DNA of 64,000 bases from an uncultured Cyclobacteriaceae bacterium (GCA_943788235.1 CALSPM010000002.1:372001-436000), one strand, 5' to 3'. Positions 9,979 to 20,685 are shown, counted from the stretch's first letter. The notes: a model not told the origin generated them from the sequence alone. A program made the numbers and translations.

Positions 9979-11007
9979 ATGGCTGAATATGGCGAAATAA
10001 TTAAAGATTTTAAGTCAAAGAAATTAGCGCCTATTTATTTCTTGCATGGAGAAGAATCTTTTTTCATCAATAATATTGTAGCTCTTTTTGAAAATGAATT
10101 ATTAGATGAGAGTCAAAAAAGTTTCAATCAATACATACTTTACGGTAAAGAAATTGATATTCCTCAAATTATAACTACCGCAAGAAAATTTCCTATGATG
10201 GGCGATCAACAGCTTATTGTAGTCAAAGAAGCTCAAGATATTAAAGATTGGAAAAAAACTCAGAGTATTGAAGCGCTGCTTCATTATTTGAAGACACCCG
10301 TGCCCTCGACTATTTTAGTTTTTGCCTACCAACACAAACCTTTAGACAAGAGGAGCAAGCTGGCCAAAGTACTCACTAAGACATCCATCATGATGGAGTC
10401 GAAAAAAATATATGATAACCAAATTGGTCCGTGGATTCAGAGTTATCTAAAGAGCAAATTGCTTACAATGAATCAAAAAGGGGTCATGATGTTGTCAGAA
10501 AACATTGGTAATAACCTTCAGAGATTGTCTAGTGAAATAGATAAACTGGCCCTAAATTTATCTAAGGGTCAACAGATAGACGAGCAACACATTCAAAATT
10601 ATGTAGGTATTAATAGAGATTATAATATTTTTGAACTTCAGAAAGCGCTTTCCTATGAGGATTTTTCTAAGGCCTTTAAAATTATTGAATACTTTACTTT
10701 AAATCTAACGAAGAACCCATTTGTATTAACGATTGCTCAGTTATTTGCCTACTTCAATAAACTTCTAATCATCCATCAGTCAACAACAAAAGAAAACCAT
10801 CATATTGCATCTTTAATAGGGGTTAATCCTTATTTCGTAGGTGAATATTTGAATGCAAGTAAACGGTATAGTTTACCGACTGTATTGAGAAATATTACAT
10901 TAGTCCAGGATACAGATTTAAAATTTAAGGGGATTAAACCTTTTGCTTGTCCCAAAGGAAAGGAAGCCGCTCTGTTAAAAGAATTGATTTTTAGATTGAT
11001 GCATTAG
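9979..11007 (+). CDS. holA: DNA polymerase III delta subunit
   Basis: A 342-residue clamp-loader delta subunit, which opens the beta sliding clamp on DNA. The N-terminus has the family pattern PIYFLHGEESFFIN (residues 18-31), in place of the Walker A motif of the active clamp-loader ATPases. The AAA+-like fold is followed by a helical collar domain (about 215-340) with the typical NIFELQKAL segment (about residues 216-224). Length matches the bacterial norm of about 340. It has its own promoter and stands alone ahead of the TPR gene. Confidence 0.93.
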   Translation: MAEYGEIIKDFKSKKLAPIYFLHGEESFFINNIVALFENELLDESQKSFNQYILYGKEIDIPQIITTARKFPMMGDQQLIVVKEAQDIKDWKKTQSIEALLHYLKTPVPSTILVFAYQHKPLDKRSKLAKVLTKTSIMMESKKIYDNQIGPWIQSYLKSKLLTMNQKGVMMLSENIGNNLQRLSSEIDKLALNLSKGQQIDEQHIQNYVGINRDYNIFELQKALSYEDFSKAFKIIEYFTLNLTKNPFVLTIAQLFAYFNKLLIIHQSTTKENHHIASLIGVNPYFVGEYLNASKRYSLPTVLRNITLVQDTDLKFKGIKPFACPKGKEAALLKELIFRLMH

Positions 11008-11024
11008 AAGCAGTTTCAATGACT

Positions 11025-11033
11025 TAGTTTTGC
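11025..11033 (+). promoter_or_regulatory. Candidate -7 box for the TPR/envelope operon
   Basis: TAGTTTTGC is a perfect TAnnTTTG box 8 nt before the ATG at 11041. The only upstream TTG lies 26 nt away, so the -33 element is weak. If used, it would start the run of genes from the TPR protein onwards with almost no leader. Confidence 0.4.
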
Positions 11034-11040
11034 ATGAATA

Positions 11041-14000
11041 ATGAGTAAGCCTATCAAGAACGCATTTACATCTTTCATAATTATCTTTGGATTCCAATTG
11101 TACGGTCAAAGTCCAATTCAAGATCGCGCGGACGATCCTGCTTATCTTCAATCTATTTCATACTACAAATCGGGACGTTATCAGGCGGCTTCAAATGGAT
11201 TTAATCAGTATTTAAAAACAGGAAAGACCAGCTCTTTTTTAGTAGGGTCACATTTTTATTTGGCACAGATAGAACTAGAGATCAATCAAAATGTTCAGCC
11301 AATGATTCAATTTATTAACCTTCACAGGGTTGCGCCTTTTTATGTTAAGGCCTTAATTGCTTTAGGTAATTATTATTTTCATTTGAAAGAATACAAGCAT
11401 GCGGTCCCTTATTTTTACCGCATTCGGTCCACAAATTTATTAGAATCCATTTATGTTAATATAAGATTTAAGTTGGCCTATAGTCTCTATATGAATCAAT
11501 TTTATGATGAAGCACTTCCCTTGTTTAATGAAATAACTTATTACCACCAAGAAGAAAAGTACAATGCCCATTATTACGCAGGTGTGATATATTTCAATAA
11601 TGAAGATTTTGACAATGCATTGGAGCAGTTGCTATCCGCTCAAAAAGTACCTGAAATGTATAAATTAACAGCCCCCTTCATCGCTAAAATTTATTTAAAT
11701 CAAAAGCAATATACAGATGTAATTACCTATGCTGATACGCATCTTAGCGGAACAGAGGGTATTAATTTAGAAGGTAAGATCATATTAAATAGACTAGCTG
11801 CTGAAGCATCGTTTGCTCAATTAAATTATGCGAAGGCCATTCAATATTATACCGAAGTACTCCTTTTAAGTAAATCAAAAGGGGATGTAGCCTTGTTCTT
11901 TAATTTCGGATACTCGTTAGAGCAAGCTGGAAAAATGGTTGCGGCAGCAGATCAATATAAAATTGCAGCTTTAGTAGAAGATGCATTGGGCCAACTTGCA
12001 GCCTTTCGACTGGGGCAAATTTATATTCAATTAAACCAATTCAATACTGCGATCAATGCCTTTCAAATTGTTTTGGAAAATGATTTCAGTTCAGAACTAA
12101 AAAATCAATCTTATTTTTTGATTGCAAAATCTTGGTTTCAACTCAATAATTTCGAAGCCACTATTGATATTTTAGAAATTTTTTTAAATGGACATCCCAA
12201 TGATGAAAATAGGGCTGAAGCAGCCCAAATTTTGGCTGATGCCTATTTATATACTTCAAATTATAAGGCTGCAATCGATCATCTACAAGCTACCCAACTT
12301 AAAACTTGGTCACTTAAAAGGACCTATCAAATGGTTACTTTAAAATACGCTCAAATTTTATTCAATGATCAGCTTTATGAGGATGCAGAATATTGGCTTT
12401 CAAAGTCACTAGGGAATGCGCTGGATTCGAAATATCAATTAGAGGCCAATTTATTGATGGCTGAATGTCTCTCTGCACAGAATAAATATGACCTAAGCGA
12501 AAGCTATTTTGAACGCATAATTAAGGCAAAAGAAGTAAGTATGGAGCAGAAAAGAAAGGCCTATTATGGTTTAGGATATACTCAATACAATGGGGAGCAG
12601 TATGAAATTGCCTATCAAAACTTTTCTTTGTTTATGAACTTGAGCACTTCAAAAAATCATAATTACATGAATGATGCAGTTCTAAGAGCAGCCGATTGTT
12701 TGTTTATCTTAAAACGGTTTGATGAGGCTATTTTGATGTATCAAAAAAATAATGTAAAAGCCGAACAAGAATATGCTAGTTATCAAATAGCCAATATCTA
12801 TTATTTGAAAAATGAGTTAGAAACAGCCCAAAAAATGTTTGAAAATTTTATTGATATTTATCCAAACTCGTTTCTTGCTGATAACGCAATCTTTCAGCTT
12901 GGAGAAATTCTGATTGACTTAGAGAAATTTGAGTTGGCTATTGCTAATTTCAATTATTTTATTGAGCGTTATGATAAAAGTGTATTGCTTCCCAACGTAT
13001 ATGAGGGAAGAGCCGTCGCCTTCACAAATAAAAATCAATGGGCTGAAGCTGCTAAAGATTATTATATTATTTTGGACAACTATCTGAGTCACCCAATAGC
13101 AAACGAAGCTATCTTAGGTCTTCAGAATATCCGTAATAAAGGTTATCAAGTTGATGATTTTGAGGGATATATGGTCAAGCTAAGAACACTTGATCCTAAT
13201 AACGCGAGCTTAGAATTCATTTCGTTTGAGCAATTAAAAAATGACTATTTCAACCAAGATTATGAGCAGTTGATACAAGGCATAACTTCTTTCAGAAGTA
13301 TCTATCCAAATACGTTGCGTGACTATGATTTGTATTATTTCATGGGAGATGCCTATTATGAGCTCGGGGAGTGGGAGGATGGAATTGCTCAGTTTGAACC
13401 GATCATTTCACAACAAGGAGTTTACCTCGGTAGAGCCCTCACCAAATCAGCTAAGGCATATATGAGTCTAAAAAGATATGACCAAGCCATAGATTTATTT
13501 ATTTTGTTGAATGAAAACGCCAGTAGTGAACGAGAGCGAGATCAAGCGCAGGAAGGTTTGATGATGGCCTATTATGCCGCTAGTGATGTCGAAAAGTCAT
13601 TTCTGATAGCACAGGAAATAAGTGAAAATGTTAGTTTATCGGAGTCTAAAAGGAATTTAGGTGCGCTGTTTTTATTGAGGATTTCAATGAATAGGCTAGA
13701 GTATGACAAAGCTTCGTTGCTCGCAGAGTCATTAATAGAAAGTGCGGATAATCAAACAGCTGCCGAGGCAGCTTTCCTAATAGCCCAAATACGATACAAA
13801 CAAGATGACTTCGCCGCCTCAATAGAACAATGCATCATACTATTGGGAAAATATGGTCTTTATGAGCAATGGACTGATAAAACTTATTTGTTATTGGTCA
13901 ATAATTACATGGCTTCAGGAGAATTACTTCAAGCAAAAGCTACTTTAAATTCCATATTGGATAATACAGAGAATGACACACTTAAAACTAAAGCAGTGAA

Positions 14001-14070
14001 TCTACTCGAAAACATAACTCAGCTAGAAAAAAGAGTACTTACGGAAGAAAACGATTCGATAGATGGTTAA
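11041..14070 (+). CDS. Large exported tetratricopeptide-repeat protein
   Basis: A 1009-residue protein with an N-terminal signal peptide (cleavage near FQLYGQ) followed by TPR units along nearly its whole length (about 20-25 repeats). Recognisable consensus stretches include YYKSGRYQAA, HYAGVIYFNNEDFDNAL, FRLGQIYIQLNQFNTAI and FQLGEILIDLEKFELAI. Such solenoids act as periplasmic scaffolds. It overlaps the next gene, a barrel protein, by 8 nt, so the two are translationally coupled and probably act together. The neighbouring SPOR and ExbB/ExbD/TonB genes suggest an envelope role. Exact function unknown. Confidence 0.85.
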   Translation: MSKPIKNAFTSFIIIFGFQLYGQSPIQDRADDPAYLQSISYYKSGRYQAASNGFNQYLKTGKTSSFLVGSHFYLAQIELEINQNVQPMIQFINLHRVAPFYVKALIALGNYYFHLKEYKHAVPYFYRIRSTNLLESIYVNIRFKLAYSLYMNQFYDEALPLFNEITYYHQEEKYNAHYYAGVIYFNNEDFDNALEQLLSAQKVPEMYKLTAPFIAKIYLNQKQYTDVITYADTHLSGTEGINLEGKIILNRLAAEASFAQLNYAKAIQYYTEVLLLSKSKGDVALFFNFGYSLEQAGKMVAAADQYKIAALVEDALGQLAAFRLGQIYIQLNQFNTAINAFQIVLENDFSSELKNQSYFLIAKSWFQLNNFEATIDILEIFLNGHPNDENRAEAAQILADAYLYTSNYKAAIDHLQATQLKTWSLKRTYQMVTLKYAQILFNDQLYEDAEYWLSKSLGNALDSKYQLEANLLMAECLSAQNKYDLSESYFERIIKAKEVSMEQKRKAYYGLGYTQYNGEQYEIAYQNFSLFMNLSTSKNHNYMNDAVLRAADCLFILKRFDEAILMYQKNNVKAEQEYASYQIANIYYLKNELETAQKMFENFIDIYPNSFLADNAIFQLGEILIDLEKFELAIANFNYFIERYDKSVLLPNVYEGRAVAFTNKNQWAEAAKDYYIILDNYLSHPIANEAILGLQNIRNKGYQVDDFEGYMVKLRTLDPNNASLEFISFEQLKNDYFNQDYEQLIQGITSFRSIYPNTLRDYDLYYFMGDAYYELGEWEDGIAQFEPIISQQGVYLGRALTKSAKAYMSLKRYDQAIDLFILLNENASSERERDQAQEGLMMAYYAASDVEKSFLIAQEISENVSLSESKRNLGALFLLRISMNRLEYDKASLLAESLIESADNQTAAEAAFLIAQIRYKQDDFAASIEQCIILLGKYGLYEQWTDKTYLLLVNNYMASGELLQAKATLNSILDNTENDTLKTKAVNLLENITQLEKRVLTEENDSIDG

Positions 14071-15752
14071 AAATTTACTTAAGCTCTACTTGCTTTTTCT
14101 GCCTTTGCTTTCTTTCGGCCAAAGCACCCAAGAAATAGAGTCTGCGGAGTTCATTGTTGAAAAAGATAAGGAGTTAAAACTACCCAAGAGGCAAAGGTTA
14201 TTTCAACGTGTTAAGTCCAGTCCAACTTCGGCATCTTTTGATTCATTAACTTTTGATTTAAGAGAGATTTCCTTTGAAATCCGATCTTATGATCCGAATC
14301 TGAAAGTAGCACAGCTTGAAGATCCTGCTCAAGAAAAGTATTATGATCATTTAATTAAATTAGGTTATGGCTCGTATAATACCCCTGGGATATCATATGA
14401 ATACAGTACTCATCGCTTAACCTCTCCTAACTACGGAATGAATATTGGGCTGAAAGAACATCAAAAAGGCCCTGTTCAAGCAAATTATAGTAGTGAAAGC
14501 ACTTCTGAAGTACAGCTTTGGCATCGAGCCAATTTGAGCAAAGGAACCTTGTCATCTTCACTCGACTATGGATATGATAAATTTTATAATTTTGGGATGT
14601 TTGATGAGTTGAGTGCCTTTTCTAGTGTTTCAGATACAGCAGATCATTATCTAAGAAGACAACATCGTTTTAATTTATTTTTTGACTATCTAATAAATAT
14701 TAAAGGTAAAAATTCGATTCACGTAGTGCCAGAATGGCATTATACCGGACAACAAGGGTTGAGTAAAACAGATAATGTATCGAGTTATTATTCCGGTGGA
14801 GAAGAAAACGATTTCATTTTAAATTTCAATGTAGAAGTACTGAAAAAGAGATCTTGGTTGTTTGATTTTGATTTATTTACGGCTTTGACCCAATTCACTA
14901 ATTTACGAACTGAAAATAATCAGCGAATATGGGCTCTATGGAATCCCAAAAATTACTTTAACCTTTAATGATTGGTCTATGTCTGCCGGATTTAAAATAG
15001 GTTTTTATGATGACGCTTCAGAAGGTGGCTCTGGATTTTTATTACCTGATCTGGCAGCATCTTATACATTTGGAAATCATATTTCTGTCTACGGAGAAGT
15101 AAAGGGTGATGTTAAAAGGAATGATTTTAAAAGTGTAGTCAGTCTTAATAGGCATGTATCTGATAGTATCTTCTTAAAGACGAGTATTGAGAAATTAGGT
15201 TTGAAACTAGGTGTATCTGGAGGGCTTTTACCACGTATGACCTATGATGTTAACCTATCGATAAAATCAATAGACGATCAGCTATATTTTACGAATAATA
15301 AAATTAATCCTGCTTATTTTGACGCTGTGTATGATATGGGGAATAGTTCTCGTTTTGATATTGAAAGTTTTCTGAATTTTGATGCAACAAATCAGCTATC
15401 ATGGTTTGCCTTAATGAAGTATACTGATATTAAAACCAATACCCTTCGAAAGCCTTGGCATACTCCGTCAAACTCGTTTCAAATGGGAGCTAACGTCAAA
15501 CTTAAGAATGATAGATTAATTTTCTCTCCCTACTTAATAAATTTATCTAATATAAAGGCCTTATCAGTAGATGAGGAGATCATTGATTTACCAAGTGTCA
15601 TAGATTTTGGTATGGATATTGACGTAACTATTAATGAAAAAATAGGAATGTTTTTAAAAATGAGGAACCTTTTAGGTAAAGAGAATCAAATTTACAATTA
15701 TTATAATTCAAGAGAATTTGATATTTATGGGGGAATCAGTGTGCGTTTTTAA
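14063..15752 (+). CDS. Outer-membrane beta-barrel protein, one frameshift
   Basis: The gene starts at ATG 14063, inside the stop region of the TPR gene (ATGGTTAA overlap), and has a signal peptide ending in LLSFGQ. The first frame stops at 14968, but the second frame (open to 15752) continues the same protein. Removing one A in CGAATATG at 14926-14927 gives NQRYGLYGIPKITLTFNDW and a 562-residue product. The sequence consists of alternating amphipathic strands and ends in YGGISVRF, a typical barrel C-terminus with final Phe, so it is probably an outer-membrane protein. The family is not recognised beyond that. The frameshift may be a consensus error. Confidence 0.7.
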
Positions 15753-15824
15753 TTGTAAATATATATTTTGCATGTAGAATAAAGTCTTGGTGCTTTTTTT
15801 TGATCTGCTGCTTACAAAATTATT

Positions 15825-16605
15825 ATGGTGACGACAAGTAATCTAGAAGAAAATGAGGGAAATGGTTTTAAAGAACAATTTGACGAAGGAGAGGATTATG
15901 GTCTACCCCAATTAGATTTTTCGCCATTAGACCCACTTGAATTTAATGAGATAGGTATCAAAACAACTTCTTCAGGGACGTCAATAGATGATAAAACGCA
16001 AACGATCGCAGACGTCAATGAATCCAAGTATCCTCCCTTGGGCAAGATTGAAGAAACATCGGCTTACATTCATCAAGCAGATGGAAAGCAAAAGTTAAAA
16101 TTTATCTTTGTGGTCGTATTAGGTATATTATTTGCCTCTGTTATCGGTATTATTTTCTTGAGCATGGCTGAGGACCCCAAATCGATCATTAATTCTGAAA
16201 TTAAAAAAGAGGTAAAAAAGGAAATAATACCTGAACCCGTCATTGAACCCGTCATTGAACCTGTCATTGAACCTGTCATTGAAGAAGTCATTGAACCTGA
16301 AGTCAAGACAGATCCCCCTGAATTGAAATCTGCATCAAGAGCAATTGGAGCAATATCCGAAATAAGTCAGCCATTGAATAAATATTATTTAATTGTGGGT
16401 AGCTTTTTAGACAATGACTCTGGCCTTCGATTATGCTGAAAAATTGATTTTATCTGGGTCAAATATTATGATCATCCCACCTTTTAGCACGAGTAAATTT
16501 ACAAGGGTAGCTCTCCTTGAATATGAAACCTTTGACAAAGCGAAGATTGGACTGGATAATTACAAAGATGAATTCGATGAGCAGTTATGGGTATTAAAAT
16601 ATTGA
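15825..16605 (+). CDS. SPOR-domain membrane protein, one frameshift
   Basis: A 259-residue bitopic protein: acidic cytoplasmic N-terminus (1-85), one membrane segment near residues 87-107 (FIFVVVLGILFASVIGIIFL), a Pro/Val/Ile/Glu linker with PVIE repeats, and a C-terminal SPOR domain that starts at KYYLIVGSF and would bind denuded peptidoglycan. The first frame ends at 16439; the rest of the SPOR domain is in the next frame (AFDYAEKLILSG to VLKY). One surplus base near 16417-16421 explains the break. It lies between the TPR/barrel pair and exbB. In other bacteria SPOR proteins act at septa or with lytic enzymes; here the role is inferred only. Confidence 0.72.
16234..16296. repeat. 12-bp tandem repeat encoding PVIE
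   Basis: About four to five copies of the unit GAACC(C/T)GTCATT lie in the linker of the SPOR protein and encode repeated Pro-Val-Ile-Glu. The linker probably spans the periplasm as an extended rod. Copy number is likely to vary between strains. Confidence 0.8.
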
Positions 16606-16739
16606 TCATAAAGCATTCAATTATCCTGTAATACTGAATAATATTTTACTGTTTTTCAAGTTGCATAATAAATATAATTTCAATTTTTTCTATCTCAAGA
16701 ATGTTCTTATCGAATCATAGGCTAAACAAATTCTGATTT

Positions 16740-17417
16740 ATGACCGTCTTATCCTTATTACTTCAAATAGATGAAATATTGCCCGTTGATGAAGGATCAC
16801 TGAGTTTATTGGTTTTATTGACCAAAGGGGGCTATATGATGATTCCACTTATTATTCTCTGGATCACCGCTATATATATATTCATTGAAAGAATTTTAGT
16901 CCTGAAACACGCATCAAAAACCCCCGAAAATTTTCAAAATGATATCAGAGAAAAAGTTCAAGTGGGCGCTATTAATGAGGCTAAATTAGTATGTAGCAAA
17001 GTAGATACACCCGTTGCAAGAATGGTTGAAAAAGGCATTGCAAGAATAGGGGCAAATATGTCAAATATAGAAGCATCTATTGAAAATATTGGTAAAATTG
17101 AACTCAATAAACTTGAGAAAAATTTATCTCTGCTCGCTACTATTGCAGGAGCAGCCCCAATGATTGGTTTTCTAGGTACGGTCACGGGAATGATCCAAGC
17201 GTTCATCTCGATTGCGCAGGAAGAGGGCGCAGTAAGTCCAAAATTATTGTCGAGCGGTATTTATGAGGCTATGATCACAACTTCAGTAGGGTTATTCGTA
17301 GGTATTATTGCTTATCTCGGATATAACTACCTCGTCACAAGGGTACAAAAATTAGTTCATAACATGGAATTTATATCGATAGATTTTATTGAGTTGCTCC
17401 AAGAGCCAAAAAAATGA
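16740..17417 (+). CDS. exbB: ExbB/TolQ-family proton channel
   Basis: A 225-residue MotA/TolQ/ExbB protein. A first membrane segment lies near residues 33-52, and two further ones near 125-150 and 175-198 flank the conserved stretch AGAAPMIGFLGTVTGMI (about 136-152). The family forms a pentamer around ExbD and uses the proton gradient to drive TonB-type partners. Its last codons overlap the exbD start by 4 nt. ATG 16740 is the first start after a 134-nt spacer. Confidence 0.9.
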   Translation: MTVLSLLLQIDEILPVDEGSLSLLVLLTKGGYMMIPLIILWITAIYIFIERILVLKHASKTPENFQNDIREKVQVGAINEAKLVCSKVDTPVARMVEKGIARIGANMSNIEASIENIGKIELNKLEKNLSLLATIAGAAPMIGFLGTVTGMIQAFISIAQEEGAVSPKLLSSGIYEAMITTSVGLFVGIIAYLGYNYLVTRVQKLVHNMEFISIDFIELLQEPKK

Positions 17418-17806
17418 ATATTAATTCAAAATATAAAGTTGATGCGACTTTTAGTATGTCGTCAATGACAGATATCGTTTTTTTATTATTGATTTTTTTC
17501 ATGCTGACTTCTTCGTTCATTACCCCCTCAGGACTCCCAGTTAATCTACCTACTTCCAAATCTTCTGCGATTGTCATGCAAAAAGTAAGCGTTACCATTA
17601 CTAAAGAATTGGGATACTATGTAGATGAACAGCTTATTGCTAAAGATCAACTAGAGGGGATTTTGAGAAATTCCTTTAATGGGGAAGAAGGTTCGGTAGT
17701 GCTACATTGTGACAAAACAGTGCCGGTTGAAGACCTGGTATATGTTGCCTCGATTGCCACTATGCTTGAAGCTAAAGTTTCCATTGCTACGAAACCCAAC
17801 TTGTGA
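17414..17806 (+). CDS. exbD: ExbD/TolR-family protein
   Basis: A 130-residue ExbD/TolR protein with one membrane helix, SSMTDIVFLLLIFFMLTSSF at residues 16-35. Within it Asp20 matches the proton-carrying Asp of the family. The rest is a small periplasmic domain. It overlaps exbB by 4 nt (ATGA) and the TonB gene by 4 nt (GTGA), the arrangement of a coupled three-gene energy-transduction unit. Confidence 0.92.
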   Translation: MNINSKYKVDATFSMSSMTDIVFLLLIFFMLTSSFITPSGLPVNLPTSKSSAIVMQKVSVTITKELGYYVDEQLIAKDQLEGILRNSFNGEEGSVVLHCDKTVPVEDLVYVASIATMLEAKVSIATKPNL

Positions 17807-18741
17807 AAAAAGAGTCGAATAGAATTGAAAAAAAAAGTGCGTTAATTACCTTAATACTACAAATTGTATTAGTGTGTGGACTCTTTTTTGCCGTTGCATG
17901 GAAGGAACCTAATCCTCCCATCGCTCAGTACGGTATTGAACTGGGTTTTGAAGTGTTTACGGGTACTGAAGAAGCGAGTCCAAATCAAACCAATGACTCA
18001 CCAACGGAGAATACTCAGATTATTCAAGAAGAAACAAGCAATGGTGAAATCGCCCCCAATGAAGTAACTGAATCACAGGAAATTTTGGAATCAACTGGTG
18101 AGTCACAGGGTGATATCAAAGACCAAGAGGTAGAAGCAGATCAAATAATAGCATCTTCACAAATAGATGCGTTGACAGATGATGAAACAGTAGCTATTTC
18201 AGATGAATCTGAGCAAATTATGGAAGATGTGGAATCTACTGATAAAAAAGAAAAGCAAACTGAACCGAAAGATAATGAGGCTAAAAAAATGTTAAATATG
18301 GATGGAGAAGATCTTCAAAATGTATCTTTGAATGATTCTGATTCTGAATTGCAAGGTAAAATGGAGCAAACTGACTCTGAGACAGGATCAGACAATAAAA
18401 TCAATAAAATCGACGAAAGAGCCTTATATAAGACAAATATTGGGTCTAAACAAGGAGCGAATGAAGGTCCAGAATTACAAATCTCAGGATGGGAGTGGGG
18501 CGCACAAAAACCAAGGCCTAAGGATACCTCTGATGAAATTGTAGGGAAAGTCATCTGTAACATAAGAGTCGACTCAGATGGTTATATTTCTGCACAATTA
18601 GACAGCTATACGACGCCACCCTCGGTAGCAATTGCCTATAAAAATTCACTTGATGGTTTGCAGTTGGAAATCAAGGATGACGGCGTGACTTTGGGATCGA
18701 TAGGTAAAGTTGTCTTTATCTTAAAACCGAAGTTAGATTGA
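17803..18741 (+). CDS. TonB-like energy transducer with acidic linker
   Basis: A 312-residue protein started by GTG within the exbD stop. One membrane segment (about 14-31) follows a short basic N-terminus. Residues 50-210 are a disordered Glu/Asp/Ser/Gln-rich linker, in place of the Pro-Lys rod of classical TonB. The C-terminal 90 residues, including GKVICNIRVDSDGYIS, match the TonB/TolA-like C-terminal fold of Bacteroidota energy transducers. It should couple the ExbB/ExbD motor to an outer-membrane partner. The partner may be the barrel protein upstream rather than a nutrient receptor, which is inference. Confidence 0.82.
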   Translation: MKKESNRIEKKSALITLILQIVLVCGLFFAVAWKEPNPPIAQYGIELGFEVFTGTEEASPNQTNDSPTENTQIIQEETSNGEIAPNEVTESQEILESTGESQGDIKDQEVEADQIIASSQIDALTDDETVAISDESEQIMEDVESTDKKEKQTEPKDNEAKKMLNMDGEDLQNVSLNDSDSELQGKMEQTDSETGSDNKINKIDERALYKTNIGSKQGANEGPELQISGWEWGAQKPRPKDTSDEIVGKVICNIRVDSDGYISAQLDSYTTPPSVAIAYKNSLDGLQLEIKDDGVTLGSIGKVVFILKPKLD

Positions 18742-20019
18742 AGTATCAAGAATGTCTTGACTTTCTTTATCTGCAATTACCGAGTTATCAACAATCTGGT
18801 AGGACGAGCCTTTAAAGAAAACCTTGATAATACCGTTGATTTATTAAGTGTTTTAGATCATCCAGAGCATAAAATAAAATGTGTTCATATTGCTGGGACG
18901 AATGGAAAAGGTACAAGTGCACATGCGATTGCAGCCGTGCTTCAGGCCAGTGATTATAAGGTTGGCCTGTATACTTCTCCTCATTTAAAATCCTTTCGAG
19001 AAAGAATCAAAATTAATGGTCACCAAATTGATCAAAACTCAATTAGAAATTTTATTAAAAAGCATAAAGATATGATTAAGGTTGTATCTCCTTCCTTTTT
19101 TGAAATGACTGTAGCTATGGCTTTTGATTATTTTGCTACGCAAAAGGTAGATATTGCTATTGTTGAAACCGGACTAGGTGGAAGATTAGATAGTACCAAT
19201 GTCATTGATCCTGAAGTAGCTTTAATTACCAATATAGGTTTAGACCACACAGATATTCTTGGAGATACCCTTGAGAAAATTGCGTTAGAAAAAGCGGGCA
19301 TTATGAAAAAAAATAGACCTGTAATCATTGGCTCCTTTCAAAATAGATTAATCAATCTTTTTAAAGTACAAGCCACAGAGAAAGAAGCCCCACTGATCCA
19401 ATTATCAGACCAATACCAGATTACGCCCAAGGCCAAGGGTCAATATCATATTTCTAAAAAAGATGAGCTGCTTCTTGAGGAAGTATCTTTTGATATTAAA
19501 TCAAAATATTTTGTAAAAAATATTCCAGGAATCTTAGAAGTTCTTTTACAATTAAAGAAAAAAGGATGGAAAATAAGTCCAGAACAAATGGTAAGCGGCC
19601 TCGGTGGAATAACAACTTCAACCGGCTTGAAAGGAAGATTTCAAATACTCTCGAATCTTCCAAAGATCATTGCGGATGTCAGTCATAATTTAGAAGGAAT
19701 TATCGAGCTAATGGGGCAAATAAAGATGCTTGAGCATAAGCAATTACATATCATTTATGGGGCAGCCAAAGATAGGAATATAGATGAGATATTTGATCAG
19801 TTCCCAAAGGAAGCCCAGTACTATTTGACTACTGGAAATAATTCAAGATTGATGGATCTGAAGTCATTGGCTGAAATTGGAGAAAAATATCGTCTAGAGA
19901 AACGTGAATTTCTTAATGTGAATTTGGCCTTAACATTTGTTAAATCAATAGCTGATAAAGATGATGTGATTTTAATTACAGGAAGTACTTTTATCATTGG
20001 AGAAATTGACGCGTTGTGA
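18738..20019 (+). CDS. folC: Folylpolyglutamate/dihydrofolate synthase, N-terminal frameshift
   Basis: FolC adds glutamate to folates and, in bifunctional forms, makes dihydrofolate from dihydropteroate. The ATP-binding loop HIAGTNGKGTSAH, the SPHL motif and FRERI are present, as is the central NIGLDHTDILG motif. The normal N-terminus (KYQECLDFLYLQLPSYQQ) lies in another frame starting at TTG 18738, which overlaps the TonB stop (TTGA). The frames join if one A in GGACGAGCC (18804-18808) is surplus, giving 426 residues, the normal length. Read as a single unbroken frame, the gene would begin at 18757 and lack this region. Confidence 0.88.
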
Positions 20020-20678
20020 CGAGGCAAAAAAAAAGGCGCTTTGCAGAGAATATATTGAGGGCTAATTTGGTCGAGTCAGGAAAAGATTTCTATGATGAAA
20101 TCAAAGGGAAATGGCATTTAAAAGTTTTTACTGATAAGCAACCCATAGTTCTTGAGCTGGGCTGTGGAAAGGGTGAATACACATTGGGACTCGCTCAAGT
20201 TTTTCCGAAACGTAATCATATTGGGGTCGACATAAAAGGAGATCGATTATGGGTGGGTTCAGGAATAGCACTTCGACAAGGTATTCAGAATGCTGCTTTT
20301 TTGAGAACTCAAATTCAATTTCTAGAGCATTTTTTTCAGAAAGGGGAAATTGATGAAATATGGATTACTTTTCCAGACCCAAGACCCAAGGAAAAAGATG
20401 AAAAAAGAAGATTAACCGCTCCTAGGTTTATGGCCATTTATCAAAATCTATTAAAACCAGATGGTTGGTTTAGGTTCAAAACAGATAATACTGAACTTTT
20501 TAATTATACACTGGAATTGATAAATCAAAATAGAACGAGTATAAAAAACCTAGCCTTTACTCATGACTTATATGATTCTGATTATGTGTTTGAACATTAT
20601 GGAATTAAAACAAAATATGAACGTAAATTTGCTGCATTAGGTGAAGCAATAAAATATCTTAAATTTCAATTTCAATAA
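20016..20678 (+). CDS. trmB: tRNA (guanine-N7)-methyltransferase
   Basis: A 220-residue SAM-dependent methyltransferase that makes m7G46 in tRNA. The SAM motif LELGCGKGEYTLGLA (about 47-61), GVDIKGDRLW and the TrmB hallmark WITFPDPRPKEKDEKRRL (about 118-135) are all present, as is the C-terminal TKYERKF motif. It starts with GTG inside the folC stop (GTGA overlap), so the two genes are coupled. Confidence 0.96.
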   Translation: MTRQKKRRFAENILRANLVESGKDFYDEIKGKWHLKVFTDKQPIVLELGCGKGEYTLGLAQVFPKRNHIGVDIKGDRLWVGSGIALRQGIQNAAFLRTQIQFLEHFFQKGEIDEIWITFPDPRPKEKDEKRRLTAPRFMAIYQNLLKPDGWFRFKTDNTELFNYTLELINQNRTSIKNLAFTHDLYDSDYVFEHYGIKTKYERKFAALGEAIKYLKFQFQ

Positions 20679-20685
20679 ACTATAG

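Noticed and set aside
16073-16306. Minus-strand frame with repeated Met-Thr-Gly-Ser units
   Set aside because: It is the antisense of the PVIE repeat in the SPOR gene and has no start context or homology.
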